Counted from the stretch's first letter, positions 54,241-63,507 are shown. The stretch is 64,000 bases of DNA from CAVVFX01 sp963747535 (GCA_963747535.1 CAVVFX010000003.1:124001-188000); one strand, 5' to 3'. Numbers and translations: made by a program. The notes: a model not told the origin generated them from the letters alone.

Positions 54241-56826
54241 ATGAGCCAGTCAACCACCGAGTCCGACCCTCGCCTCAGTGCGTTGTGGCAGTATCGCCCC
54301 GCTCGCGGCTTCCACGACGAAATGATGACGGCTGCCGGCGACATCCGGCCACACTGGCGGGGACTCGTCGATCTGCTCAACCGCATCGGTCCTGAAGGGC
54401 TCAACCTGCGCTGGCAGGAGGGCCGCCGGCTCATTCACGATAACGGCGTCACGTACAACGTCTACGGAGATCCTCAGAGCACCGATCGCCCGTGGCCGCT
54501 AGACCCGGTTCCCATGATCATGGATGGCGCTGAATGGGCCAAAATCGAGACCGCCATCATCCAGCGCGCGACCTTGCTCAACCAGATGCTCGCGGACTTC
54601 TATGGACCGCAGCTCCTGCTTCGCTCCGGTAAGTTTCCTCCGCAACTGGTGCTGGAGCATCCCGGCTTCCTGCGCCCGTGCTGTGGTGCGCCCCTGCCCG
54701 GTGGCATCTTCATCCACAGCTACTCGGCCGACATCGCGCGTGCCCCGGATGGCCGCTGGTGGGTCCTGGCCGACCGGACACAGGCGCCCTCGGGCGCAGG
54801 CTACGCTCTCGAGAACAGATTGGTCTCCGGGCGCGTCCTTCCCGATCTGTTTCGAGCCGAAAATGTCCATCGTCTGGCTCCGTTTTTCCAGGCATATCGG
54901 GACATGCTGCGCGGCCTGGCTCCCAAGCGGGAGAATCCGCGCATCGTGGTTTTGACCCCTGGACCCTACAACGAGACCTATTTCGAACACGCTTTCCTGG
55001 CCCGCTATCTCGGCTATACGCTGGTCGAAGGCGGCGACCTGACGGTGCGTAACAACCACGTCTATATGAAGACGCTCGGCGGCCTTCTACCCGTGGATGT
55101 CATCGTGCGCCGTCAGGACGACACCTACTGCGATCCGCTGGAACTCCGCAGCGATTCGATGCTGGGCGTGGCCGGTCTGGTGGAGGCCGTCCAGGCGGGC
55201 AACGTTGCAGTAGCCAACGCGCTGGGCTCGGGACTGCTGGACTCCGCTGCGCCGGCGGCCTTTCTACCGGTGCTCTCGAAACATATCCTCGGCGAAGAGT
55301 TGAAGATGCCCAATATCGCCACGTGGTGGTGCGGTGACGATGCCACGCGCGAGTGGGTCGCGGACCATCTCACCAACGTGGTGATCAAACCGGCGTCTCC
55401 CAATCTCGATTTCGAGCCGATTTTCGGTCCCAAACTCAGTCTGCGAGAGCGGGAGGCCCTGCTCGCCCGGATCAAGGCCGACCCGGGATCGTATGTAGCG
55501 CAGGAACAGGTTTCGCTCTCCACCGTGCCGGTAGCTCGCGATGGCGTGTTGCATAACCGCCACCTGGTTCTCCGCGTCTTTGCCGTAGCCTCGGGTGACA
55601 CTTATGTGGTGATGCCAGGTGGCTTGTCGCGCATCACCGCGTCGCTCGACAGCCTCGTCGTGTCGATGCAGTACGGCGGGGGAAGCAAGGACACCTGGGT
55701 CCAGGCAGACGCCGCAGCGCCTCCGTTCAGCCTGCTGCGAAAAGCCGCCGGACCGCTCCCCGTCAGTCGCGCTACCTTCGATCTGCCCAGCCGCATGGCC
55801 GACAACCTCTACTGGTTAGGCCGCTATCTGGAACGCTTTGAATCCAATATCCGTACGCTGCGAGTGGTGCTGCCGCGTTTGTACCAGGACGCCGATCCGG
55901 TGAGTAGTGCGACGCTCTCGGTATGCCGGCAGGTGTTGCGGGGAGCCGGTTATCTGCGCACCAAGAGCGGCAAAGACACGGGCGAGAAAGACAATGATGA
56001 CAAGGATCACGATGAGCCCGTGATCGGCGCCGACCGGCCGCAGATCACCGAAGGGGAGGCGCTGGCCCTCATTGCGGATCGCGAGGAGCGCCGCAGTCTG
56101 CGTTCCGGGATCGGTCAGATCCGCCGCGTTGCGTGGCTGCTCCGCGACCGTATCTCGGCAGACGCCTGGCGCGTCCTCAAACATCTCGATCAGCAGTTCA
56201 CCGGCACGCCGCCTCCCGAGCCTCTGCGTGTCAGTTGGGCGCAGGATTTGCTGGACCGCGCCGTCATCTCACTCTCCGCCTTCAGCGGGCTGGCCACCGA
56301 GAACATGACCCGGGGCCATGGCTGGCGGTTCCTCGATATGGGCCGGCGCATGGAACGCGGACTCCAGACGGTGCGCCTGGTCCGCGATGGCTTGGGTTTC
56401 GACGGTCTGCCGGGCGACCCGGAACTGGCGGCGGTCCTCGAGATCGCCGACAGCAGCCTCACCTACCGGTCGCGCTACCTCAACTCCATCCAGGCGGACC
56501 TCGTCCTGGATCTTCTGCTCCTCGACGAGGGCAACCCGCGCTCCGCGGCGTTCCAGATCTCCAAACTTCGCAAGCATGTCGACCGGTTGCCCGAGAGCCA
56601 TCCGTCGAGTGGCCATCCGAAAGAGGCGCGGCTTTCGCTGAGCATGCTGACGCAAATCCAACTCGCGGAAGCGTCCGAGTTAATCCGCACGGGCGAGGAC
56701 GGCCATCTCACCGACCTCGACGAATTCACCGCGCGTCTCACGGCGGACCTCGCCATGCTCTCGGAAATCCTCTCGCGCGTCTATTTCACTCACGCGGTGA
56801 AATCGCGGCAATTGACCGGACAATAA
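54241..56826 (+). CDS. Circularly permuted ATP-grasp protein fused to an alpha-E domain
   Basis: An 861-residue cytoplasmic protein. ATG 54241 begins the family start (LSALWQYRPARGFHDEM). Residues ~20-480 are a circularly permuted ATP-grasp (DUF407): NGVTYNVYGDP, FIHSYSADIARAPDGRWWVL, TPGPYNETYFEHAFLARYLG, VVIKPASPNLDFEPIFG and RVFAVASGDTYVVMPGGLSR. Residues ~515-850 are the all-helical alpha-E domain (DUF403): LPSRMADNLYWLGRYLERFE and MTRGHGWRFLDMGRRMERGL. These are often separate genes. ATP-grasp enzymes of this set are thought to ligate peptides, and it is 9 bp before the transglutaminase gene. The open frame back to 53842 is rejected because it reads through the RAYT remnant. Confidence 0.92.
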   Translation: MSQSTTESDPRLSALWQYRPARGFHDEMMTAAGDIRPHWRGLVDLLNRIGPEGLNLRWQEGRRLIHDNGVTYNVYGDPQSTDRPWPLDPVPMIMDGAEWAKIETAIIQRATLLNQMLADFYGPQLLLRSGKFPPQLVLEHPGFLRPCCGAPLPGGIFIHSYSADIARAPDGRWWVLADRTQAPSGAGYALENRLVSGRVLPDLFRAENVHRLAPFFQAYRDMLRGLAPKRENPRIVVLTPGPYNETYFEHAFLARYLGYTLVEGGDLTVRNNHVYMKTLGGLLPVDVIVRRQDDTYCDPLELRSDSMLGVAGLVEAVQAGNVAVANALGSGLLDSAAPAAFLPVLSKHILGEELKMPNIATWWCGDDATREWVADHLTNVVIKPASPNLDFEPIFGPKLSLREREALLARIKADPGSYVAQEQVSLSTVPVARDGVLHNRHLVLRVFAVASGDTYVVMPGGLSRITASLDSLVVSMQYGGGSKDTWVQADAAAPPFSLLRKAAGPLPVSRATFDLPSRMADNLYWLGRYLERFESNIRTLRVVLPRLYQDADPVSSATLSVCRQVLRGAGYLRTKSGKDTGEKDNDDKDHDEPVIGADRPQITEGEALALIADREERRSLRSGIGQIRRVAWLLRDRISADAWRVLKHLDQQFTGTPPPEPLRVSWAQDLLDRAVISLSAFSGLATENMTRGHGWRFLDMGRRMERGLQTVRLVRDGLGFDGLPGDPELAAVLEIADSSLTYRSRYLNSIQADLVLDLLLLDEGNPRSAAFQISKLRKHVDRLPESHPSSGHPKEARLSLSMLTQIQLAEASELIRTGEDGHLTDLDEFTARLTADLAMLSEILSRVYFTHAVKSRQLTGQ

Positions 56827-56835
56827 GAGCCCCAC

Positions 56836-57696
56836 ATGATCGTTACGGCCACTCACATCACCACTTACCTCTACGGCAGTCCCGTTTCGGTTTGCCACAC
56901 CCAGGCCCACCTGACTCCCCGCACCAGTCCTCATCAAAGGGTGGTGTCATACGAACTGGAGGTGCGGCCGGAACCGGCGTTCCAGCTCACGCGGCAGGAT
57001 TATTTCGGCAATGAGTTCACCTATTTCTGCATTCACGAACCGCACCAGACCTTGACGGTAACGGCCCTCAGCCAGGTGGAACTTCATCCCGAGGAGCCCC
57101 CCCACGAAGGCTTCACACCCCCCTGGGAAAAAGTGCGTGACGAGGTCCGCCGGGCTGCTGACGACGAAACCTTTCGCGCCCTGGAATTCACCTTCAGATC
57201 ACCACACGTGAAGCTCGGAGCGGAGTTTGCCGCCTATGCCGAGCCGTCGTTTGTGGCTGAGCGCCCGATCGCCGAAGCCACTTTCGATTTGTGTCACCGG
57301 ATCTTTAAGGACTTCCGCTACGATCCGCGGGCTACCACTATCTCCACCCCGGTAAATGAAGTGCTGAAGTCCCGCCGCGGGGTTTGCCAGGATTTCGCGC
57401 ACCTGATGATAGCCTGTCTCCGGTCGTTGGGTCTCCCGGCGCGCTACGTCAGCGGCTATCTGCGCAGCGGAAAGGACGCGGTTGGCGCGGAGGCTTCGCA
57501 CGCCTGGTGCTCGGTCTTCTGCTCCGGCTTCGGGTGGGTTGACTTTGATCCGACCAACGATGTGATGCCGCAACAGAACCACCTGACCATCGCCTATGGG
57601 CGCGATTATTCGGACGTCGCGCCGGTGAGCGGAGTAGCCATCGGCGGCGGCGAGCAGATGATTACCGTCAGCGTCGAAGTCCTGCCCGCGACGTAA
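56836..57696 (+). CDS. Transglutaminase-like cysteine protease, with N-terminal beta domain
   Basis: A 286-residue protein. The N-terminal ~120 residues are the transglutaminase-associated domain (VTATHITTYLYGSPVSVCHT). The catalytic core has Cys184 in RGVCQDFAHLMIACLRSLGL, His in EASHAWCSVF and Asp in WVDFDPTND, a full triad. It sits directly after the ATP-grasp/alpha-E gene with a 9-bp gap, the standard partner pair. Together they may ligate and process a small peptide or protein modifier; this functional link is from the known gene association, not proven. Confidence 0.93.
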   Translation: MIVTATHITTYLYGSPVSVCHTQAHLTPRTSPHQRVVSYELEVRPEPAFQLTRQDYFGNEFTYFCIHEPHQTLTVTALSQVELHPEEPPHEGFTPPWEKVRDEVRRAADDETFRALEFTFRSPHVKLGAEFAAYAEPSFVAERPIAEATFDLCHRIFKDFRYDPRATTISTPVNEVLKSRRGVCQDFAHLMIACLRSLGLPARYVSGYLRSGKDAVGAEASHAWCSVFCSGFGWVDFDPTNDVMPQQNHLTIAYGRDYSDVAPVSGVAIGGGEQMITVSVEVLPAT

Positions 57697-58152
57697 CCCT
57701 GTGGCGCGGACTTCAGTCTGGTGCCGATTGGGGCCGCCCTGGGCCGGGCATAGGCGCTAAAACAAGGCTCAATGCCGCCCCCAAGAATCAATCCTGGATG
57801 CCCAACGTGGACTCGGGCATCAGCGGCGGCGTACAACGCCTCCATTTGCAGTCGCCACCTTGCTTCAAATCCCAAATTGACGAAGACGTGCACCTCACCC
57901 CACCTATTGTTGTAGATCCGCTGAGATCAATCCCGGCCTGCTCCGTCAAAAACTCTTGAAGGCCTGCATCGTTCATTCCGGTCACGTGATCGGTCAGGAA
58001 AGCGGAGCGCCTCTCGGTCGATGTGCCGACGCTTCAGCTCTCCGTTCACGAGCGCCTTTCCACGAAGGCCAGACTATCAACCTTTACTTAGATCTGCCTA
58101 TTGAGGAGGATTGGGGTCGAGACTAAGCATGAGATCGGACACCGACATGCCA
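57697..58152. other. Intergenic region, no gene recognised
   Basis: About 450 bp with no convincing frame or ribosome site. No strong hairpin was found. It may include decayed coding sequence connected with the DUF4236 remnant downstream. Confidence 0.35.
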
Positions 58153-58587
58153 TCATATACCGCACAGGCGCTTCAAAAGGAAGCCTCGCTCCCAACTCTT
58201 GTAGCGCATCGTTGCGGTATTTGCGTCGGTCGTGGCGCTCAAAATCTCCCCGGTCAGTTGGTCCCGCTCGTCGTAGGCTTCTGTCAGCACGTGTCGTAGC
58301 TGTTCCAGGCCTTCGCTGGTCAACAGTTCCGTACTGGCGCTACGTATTTCTGTGGCGGGTTGAGGCGGGAGTAATGGAGGCAAAGGTAGAGCGGTCGCAG
58401 GCCCGGGTGGAACTCCGGAAGGCAGTGTGCCAGGGGGCGGATGCGACGAAGGACCACCTATGCGCTGCCGATCCCATATCCCAGTGCCTGGGATGGACAC
58501 GTTTCTGTACACGCCTCTCGGCCCAACGTTGATGCTAAAAGGCGCTACACCAAGATAATGTACTGACAATTGTATGGGATGCGCCAT
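58153..58587 (-). pseudogene. DUF4236-family remnant, both ends missing
   Basis: The frame gives APFSINVGPRGVYRNVSIPG then TGIWDRQ, the second half of the small N-terminal DUF4236 domain, a Pro-rich linker, and SASTELLTSEGLEQLRHVLT, typical of the region after it. It ends KSWERGFLLKRL where longer homologues carry on. The first ~25 residues of DUF4236 (the RIRL...SKSG part) are absent because the frame is cut at the edge of the serine recombinase gene, which starts on the other strand at 58576. DUF4236 function is unknown. Confidence 0.6.
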
Positions 58588-59217
58588 TCACGCCAGTGTA
58601 AGCACAACCGATCAAACCTGCGAAATGAAAGTTGCGTGAATTGCGTGAGTACGTCTCTCGCCTTGGATGGAGGAAAGCCGGTAAGTATGTTGATACCGGC
58701 TTCAGCGGAGCCAAGGCGAGTCGCCCCGCACTGGATCGGTTGATGGCCGGCGCCGCGCAGCGGAAGTTCGACTGCATTTGTCGTCTAAAAAATAGATCGG
58801 TTCGGGCGCTCCGTTCTCAATTTGAATCAGCGGTTAGCCGCTCTCACCAGTTATGGCGTTCGGTTTATCGCCACCACCCAGTCGCTCGACACGGAAGAAA
58901 AGAATCCCACCAGTCGGCTTCTTCTGCAGATTCTCGCCAGCGTAGCCGAATTTGAAAAGGAGATGATCCGCGAGCGGACTCTATCCGGCATCCGTGGTGC
59001 TCAAGCTGCCGGAAAGATCGTCGGGCGTCCTAAGCGGATCTTCAGGCGGGACGAGGTTGTGCGGCTCCGGGATGAGGAAGGTTTGTCGTGGCAGACAATC
59101 GGGAAGAAGGTGAAAATACCGGCGATGACGGCGCTACAGAAATGGCTGCACGGAATCCGTCCTAGCCAAAAAGACCGTTTTGGTGCCAAACCAAAGGCGG
59201 CGACCGCTCAAAAGTAG
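58576..59217 (+). pseudogene. Serine recombinase (resolvase/invertase family), two frameshifts
   Basis: The start (GCAIHASVSTTDQTCEM) holds the family's catalytic Ser in VST. An extra A near 58627 shifts to LRELREYVSRLGW and GKYVDTGFSGAKASRPALDR, and a further extra A in a run of six near 58786-58795 shifts to DRFGRSVLNLNQRLAALTSY, TSRLLLQILASVAEFEKEMI and RERTLSGIRGAQAAGKIVGR. The C-terminal helix-turn-helix (VRLRDEEGLSWQTIGKK) is intact. Both breaks lie at A runs, so sequence error is possible. With repair the protein would be ~215 residues, normal length. Confidence 0.85.
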
Positions 59218-59546
59218 ATGTGTCTAATATTGATCGTTTGCCGTACAGCGAAAAGTGTACTCGGCACGAATACGGCATAAAGAATTGAGCCAGGGTGGAT
59301 GTAACAGTTATCGGTTAGTTTTCGCCACCGTCAACCCAATCTTTAGCCTTGGCAAGCTCCGGCTGGGCCGCAGGCATTCAGGACATAGGCTCGGAAAGTG
59401 ATAGCCGTTGCGGTGGTCACCCCGCTTCACATTATTTCTCTCCAGCCCTTTCAGTCACTTCCAGCCAGTCAACGCTGACTCCACGCTTGACCTCGCGCTA
59501 CCAATAAATCAGAAAGTGAATCTCACGCGACCGAAAGGAAACTCTC
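59218..59546. other. Intergenic region, no gene recognised
   Basis: About 330 bp downstream of the recombinase. No convincing gene, promoter or terminator was found. Confidence 0.35.
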
Positions 59547-60182
59547 ATGGCAACAGCCGCTCAAATCAGCGCCAACATCGCTAATTCGCAACACTCCTCT
59601 GGACCTCGCACCGACACCGGCAAGGCGGCGTCCTCTCAAAACTCTTTGAAACACGGTTTGACCGCCAAATCCGTCCTGCTCCCCGAAGAGGACGAAGCCG
59701 CCTATCGCACCATGTGCCAGGGCATGTTCGACAGCTTTGCCCCCGGCTGTGTCCCGGAGACGGAACTCGTCCAGTTTCTCTGCGACACCCAATGGCGCCT
59801 CCAGCGTTGCGCACGCATCGAGGCCGCCATCCTCTCCGCCGACCTGCCGGACTTCAAAGCCCTCGACATCATGAGCAAGCACCAGTCCCGCCTGAAGAAG
59901 CAATACTCCACCACTCTCCAGGAAGCCCGCAACCTGATCGATACCCGCCTGACCCGTGAGGTGTCCGAGATGCGCGACGCCGTCACCGTCCGCCGCGCCG
60001 ACCAGAAAGAAGGCCGTGACATCAACCTCCAGGAAATTGGCTTCGTTTTTTCGAACCCGGAAGTGGATAGAGAAATCCTCCACCAGGACACTCTCGCGAA
60101 CGCCGCCAAGACCCTGTCGGCCAACCGTATCAAGCCGGACATAAACGCCTTTCTCCAGCAGTTGTCCGCTTCGGTCCGCTAA
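59547..60182 (+). CDS. Hypothetical protein with GPRT...KHGLT N-terminus
   Basis: A 211-residue soluble protein. The N-terminus SANIANSQHSSGPRTDTGKA, then SSQNSLKHGLTAKS, is found in a large acidobacterial and soil-bacterial family, often in many copies per genome and sometimes near mobile elements. The middle is helical (FLCDTQWRLQRCARIEAAIL). GAAAGGAA precedes ATG 59547. No function is assigned. The gene contains one of two exact 18-bp repeats; the other overlaps its stop codon. Confidence 0.8.
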   Translation: MATAAQISANIANSQHSSGPRTDTGKAASSQNSLKHGLTAKSVLLPEEDEAAYRTMCQGMFDSFAPGCVPETELVQFLCDTQWRLQRCARIEAAILSADLPDFKALDIMSKHQSRLKKQYSTTLQEARNLIDTRLTREVSEMRDAVTVRRADQKEGRDINLQEIGFVFSNPEVDREILHQDTLANAAKTLSANRIKPDINAFLQQLSASVR

Positions 60183-60198
60183 TTGGCTTCGTTTTTTC
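60035..60198. repeat. Exact 18-bp direct repeat, one copy in the gene and one at its stop codon
   Basis: AATTGGCTTCGTTTTTTC occurs at 60035-60052, encoding part of EIGFVFS, and at 60181-60198, overlapping the stop TAA (60180-60182). The start points are 146 bp apart. Confidence 0.85.
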
Positions 60199-60270
60199 AC
60201 CTGGGTAAGAATACCCGAAAGTTCCTTGAAAACTGAATAACCTCGTGCGCCAGACCTCCTGTAAACGCTG

Positions 60271-60298
60271 GGCAGACCCTCCTATTATGCGGTCTGCC
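60271..60298. repeat. Hairpin repeat, copy E
   Basis: GGCAGACC (60271-60278) pairs perfectly with GGTCTGCC (60291-60298) across a 12-base loop, as in copies A-D. The second hairpin is degenerate here. Confidence 0.7.
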
Positions 60299-60660
60299 AG
60301 CCCCTGTGAGCCACGCGACGACGGTAGTCGACGAAACTCTTGTCGTCTGCCCATAGTGCAATCGCGGTCGGGGATTACCGAGTCAAGGCGATAACCATTC
60401 GAATCTATCGGCTCAACGCGCGCCCCCGGCCGCTAAGCCTGGGCCCGGTCAGGGATGGCGCCTTTTTGACGTCGAAAACTGACCGTCGGCCGCGCGGCGC
60501 ACTCACAGCGTGCCCCTCCAACTGAAAACTCCTAAAGATATCCCGCCACTCTGCCGATAAACAGGTTGAGGGACTTGGAATGGCAGTCGTCAGCACCTAG
60601 GAAGAAAAATCGACCGCCGTTGATCGCAGAATTAACGCCGATCGGAGCTTTGTCTTCGAT

Positions 60661-60687
60661 CTGCGTTCATCTGCGTTTATCTGCGGC
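60661..60687. repeat. CTGCGTTYAT tandem units
   Basis: CTGCGTTCAT, CTGCGTTTAT and CTGCGGC are in direct succession, a short array of the 'CATCTGCG' kind scattered in many bacterial genomes. A T-run follows at 60690. Confidence 0.75.
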
Positions 60688-60742
60688 AGTTTTTTTCTCT
60701 GCTTGTAGGAGAGCGTTTGCAAGGAGGTCCACCCGTATAGAT

Positions 60743-62992
60743 ATGGAACCAGATTTTCAAGCCGAACTTCTCCAGGATCTCGTAACGGAAAGCCAGGAAG
60801 GTCTAGATGTCTTCGATCGGGAGTTGCTCGCGCTCGAACGGGGAGAGTCTTCCACGGAAGGTCTCAACAATCTTTTCCGGGTTGCCCACACCATAAAGGG
60901 CACCAGCGGCTGCCTGGGTCTGTCTCAGATCGAAACCCTGGCCCACTACGGGGAGAGCGTTCTCAGCCTGATGCGTGACGGCAGGATCGCCCCGGGCCGC
61001 GAAATCGTCGGCGTGCTTCTTCGCTATGCCGATACCTTGCGTGGTCTCCTGCGTTCGCTCGCCCAGCATGGCGCCGAACTACCCGACGATCATACCCGGT
61101 TGATCCGGGACCTCCAGACGCTGTCGGAAGCCAGTGCTGCCGTTCCTGCGGGACCGGAGCCGAGTGGACGTTTTGGGGAGCCGGACCGGCCCTTGCCGTC
61201 GAGGCCTCCGACTGCCGCAATTTTGGCCGCACCCCATTCACTCGCAACTTCAGTAGCTGAGGTAGCTGTCGAAACCCATCCCGCATCGCCGGTTGCGGCG
61301 GCGCCGGCCGCTCCACAGCCGTCCGAGACAGCCGTCCGCGTCGACGTGCAACTCCTCGATCGGTTGATGGATCTCGTCGGTGAACTGGTGCTGGCGCGGA
61401 ATCAGATTATGCAGTTCGCCGGTCAACAGGCAGATGCCGGCTTGCTCGGCGCGACGCAGCGCCTGAACATGATCACCACCAGGCTGCAGGAGAGCGTTTT
61501 GAAGACGCGTATGCAGCCCATCAGCAGTATCTGGTCGAGATTTCCTCGGATCGTTCGCGATCTTTCACAGGATCTCGGCAAGAAAGTCGAACTCGTGATG
61601 GAGGGTAAGGAGACGGAACTGGACCGGACCATTATCGAAGCCATTAAGGACCCTCTGACTCACATGCTCCGTAATGCTCTCGATCACGGTCTGGAGACCC
61701 CGGAGGCGCGGCGCGCGGCGGGTAAGCCCGAGGAGGGCCGGCTCAGCCTGCGGGCTTTCCATCAGGGGGGCCAGGTCAATATCGAAATGGCTGACGACGG
61801 CGCGGGCGTCCACCGCGAGAAAATCCTCAGCCGGGCTATCGGGAGAGGTCTTGTCACGGCCGGGCAAGCATCCAGCCTGACCGATCGGGAAGTATATGCT
61901 TTGTTGTTTGCTCCCGGCTTCTCCACCGCCGAGAAGGTGACCAATCTGTCGGGTCGAGGTGTGGGCATGGATGTGGTCAAGCGCAACGTAGAGAAAATCG
62001 GCGGGTCGGTCGATCTGCAGAGCGAACCCGGCCGCTCCACGACCCTCCGCATCAAGATCCCGCTCACCCTGGCCATCATTCCCGCGCTGATCGTCGAATG
62101 TGCGGGAAGCCGCTACGCCATTCCCCAATCGAGTCTGCTCGAACTCGTACGGCTGGACCCCGAGAGCGGCGCCCAGCCGATCGAGTACATCGATTCGATT
62201 CCTGTCTACCGGCTGCGCGGCAATCTTCTCCCCCTCATCTATCTCAGTCAGGAGTTGGGCCTGGCCGGTGTTGACCGGGACGCCCAGGGGGTCGTCTTCA
62301 TCCTCGTTTTGCAGAGCGAGGGCTGCCAGTTCGGCCTGGTCGTCGACGGCATTCGCGACACCGAGGAGATTGTCGTCAAGCCCATCGGGAAGCAACTGAA
62401 GGATCTCAGTGTGTATGCCGGCGCCACCATCATGGGTGACGGCCTCGTGGCGCTCATCCTGGATATCCCCGGCTTAGCCCGGCGTGCCAAAGTCGTCAGT
62501 GATGTTCGTGCCGGCGCGCAGGAAGCCCGGTCTCGTGAGGAGCAGGCCCGCAGCAAGAGCTCCGGCGGCGCCGTGGGGACTCAAGCGCAAAGTCTGTTGC
62601 TGTTCTCCACTGCGGCCGGCGGTCAGGCCGCGATTCCGCTGTCCCGGGTGGCGCGCCTGGAGGAGATTTCGCCGTCTCACGTGGAACATTCTGGAGAACA
62701 CGAGGTGATCCAGTACCGGGGCGAGATCATGCCGCTGATCCGCTTGACCCGGAATTCTTTCGATCCAGACGGGAAACTTCAGGTAGTGGTCTGCAGCTAC
62801 GGTGAGAGCCGTGTAGGTCTCGTCGTTGAGCGTATTCTGGACGCCATTGACGACAGCGCGGTCGTGCAGCCCGGTACCCACCGGCCCGGAATTCTGGGTT
62901 CGGCCGTCGTGAAGAAGCGCGTCACGGACTTTCTCGACATCGATGGAATCGTATGCAGTTCGGGAAGTGCAATGGGAGAGGGCTATGTCTAA
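60743..62992 (+). CDS. cheA: Chemotaxis histidine kinase CheA with two CheW-like domains
   Basis: A 749-residue kinase starting at ATG 60743, with AAGGAGGT ~14 bp upstream. The HPt domain has phosphoacceptor His49 in FRVAHTIKGTSGCLGL. A Pro/Ala-rich linker (~130-200), a dimerisation segment (VDVQLLDRLMDLVGELVLAR) and the ATPase domain follow, with N-box HMLRNALDHGLE, G1 MADDGAGV and G2 GRGVGMDVVKRN. Two CheW-like domains come last (~450-590, CAGSRYAIPQSSLLELVR; ~605-740, QAAIPLSRVARLEEI), where most CheA have one. It would phosphorylate the CheY-like protein encoded at 63707. It overlaps cheW by eight bases. Confidence 0.95.
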   Translation: MEPDFQAELLQDLVTESQEGLDVFDRELLALERGESSTEGLNNLFRVAHTIKGTSGCLGLSQIETLAHYGESVLSLMRDGRIAPGREIVGVLLRYADTLRGLLRSLAQHGAELPDDHTRLIRDLQTLSEASAAVPAGPEPSGRFGEPDRPLPSRPPTAAILAAPHSLATSVAEVAVETHPASPVAAAPAAPQPSETAVRVDVQLLDRLMDLVGELVLARNQIMQFAGQQADAGLLGATQRLNMITTRLQESVLKTRMQPISSIWSRFPRIVRDLSQDLGKKVELVMEGKETELDRTIIEAIKDPLTHMLRNALDHGLETPEARRAAGKPEEGRLSLRAFHQGGQVNIEMADDGAGVHREKILSRAIGRGLVTAGQASSLTDREVYALLFAPGFSTAEKVTNLSGRGVGMDVVKRNVEKIGGSVDLQSEPGRSTTLRIKIPLTLAIIPALIVECAGSRYAIPQSSLLELVRLDPESGAQPIEYIDSIPVYRLRGNLLPLIYLSQELGLAGVDRDAQGVVFILVLQSEGCQFGLVVDGIRDTEEIVVKPIGKQLKDLSVYAGATIMGDGLVALILDIPGLARRAKVVSDVRAGAQEARSREEQARSKSSGGAVGTQAQSLLLFSTAAGGQAAIPLSRVARLEEISPSHVEHSGEHEVIQYRGEIMPLIRLTRNSFDPDGKLQVVVCSYGESRVGLVVERILDAIDDSAVVQPGTHRPGILGSAVVKKRVTDFLDIDGIVCSSGSAMGEGYV

Positions 62993-63455
62993 GACCAGGC
63001 AATACTGCACGTTTTATGTCGATCGGATGCTTCTAGGCGTAGAGGTCCTCCAAGTGCAAGAGGTAATCCGGCGGCACCAGATCACCGAGGTGCCTCTTGC
63101 TCCACCCGGTCTCAGCGGTTTGATGAATCTGCGGGGAAGTATTGTGCCCTGCATTGACCTGCGCCGCCGTTTCGGCCTCCCGCGTGCGCCCGCCAATTTG
63201 GCCTCGACCAACATCGTAGTACAGGGCGTCGGGGGTTTGGCCAGTCTGCAGGTGGATCGAATCTGCGACGTTCTCGAGGTCGCTGACGAATGTTTCGAAC
63301 TCCCGCCCGAAACGCTGCGAACCGAAGCCCGCAATCTCATCGATCGAGTGTGCAAACTGGACAGCGCGCTCCTTCTGACGTTGAATTTGGCGCGCGTCAT
63401 CGAAATCGAAACGGGGCCGCAACACAGCGCGCTATCGCCGCAAACCGTAGGGTAG
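62985..63455 (+). CDS. cheW: Chemotaxis coupling protein CheW
   Basis: A 156-residue protein consisting of a single CheW domain: YCTFYVDRMLLGVEVLQVQE, IRRHQITEVPLAPPGLSGLM, NLRGSIVPCIDLRRRFGLP and VDRICDVLEVADECFELPP. ATG 62985 lies inside the cheA stop region (ATGTCTAA overlap), so translation is coupled. It couples the receptor to CheA. The start at 62943 would overlap cheA more and adds no similarity. Confidence 0.95.
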   Translation: MSKTRQYCTFYVDRMLLGVEVLQVQEVIRRHQITEVPLAPPGLSGLMNLRGSIVPCIDLRRRFGLPRAPANLASTNIVVQGVGGLASLQVDRICDVLEVADECFELPPETLRTEARNLIDRVCKLDSALLLTLNLARVIEIETGPQHSALSPQTVG

Positions 63456-63507
63456 ACCATCGTTTTTCGTGGTCCGGGGGACCCTCTGGGTCGGCTGCGC
63501 AGCAGCC
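63447..63507. repeat. Double-hairpin repeat, copy D, in the cheW-cheY spacer
   Basis: A GTAGACC/GGTCC first stem is decayed and carries an inserted GGGGGACCCTCTGGGTC segment, but GGCTGC-GCA-GCAGCC (63493-63507) is perfect and equal to that of copy B. Its left edge overlaps the end of cheW (stop at 63453-63455), between chemotaxis genes. Confidence 0.65.

Larger units (their letters stand above)
60183..60742. other. Intergenic region with hairpin copy E and CTGCGTT repeats
   Basis: No gene recognised. It holds the hairpin at 60271-60298 and, at 60661-60687, three copies of a ten-base unit CTGCGTTYAT (the last one CTGCGGC), just before cheA. An ATG-led extension of cheA to 60566 covers these repeats and has no family similarity. 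Confidence 0.5.

Noticed and set aside
56133..57014. Long frame across the ATP-grasp/transglutaminase junction
   Set aside because: It has a shadow composition rich in Arg, Pro and Gly and no similarity.
60566..60742. Longer CheA N-terminus
   Set aside because: It covers CTGCGTT repeats and has no HPt similarity; the ribosome site is at 60721.
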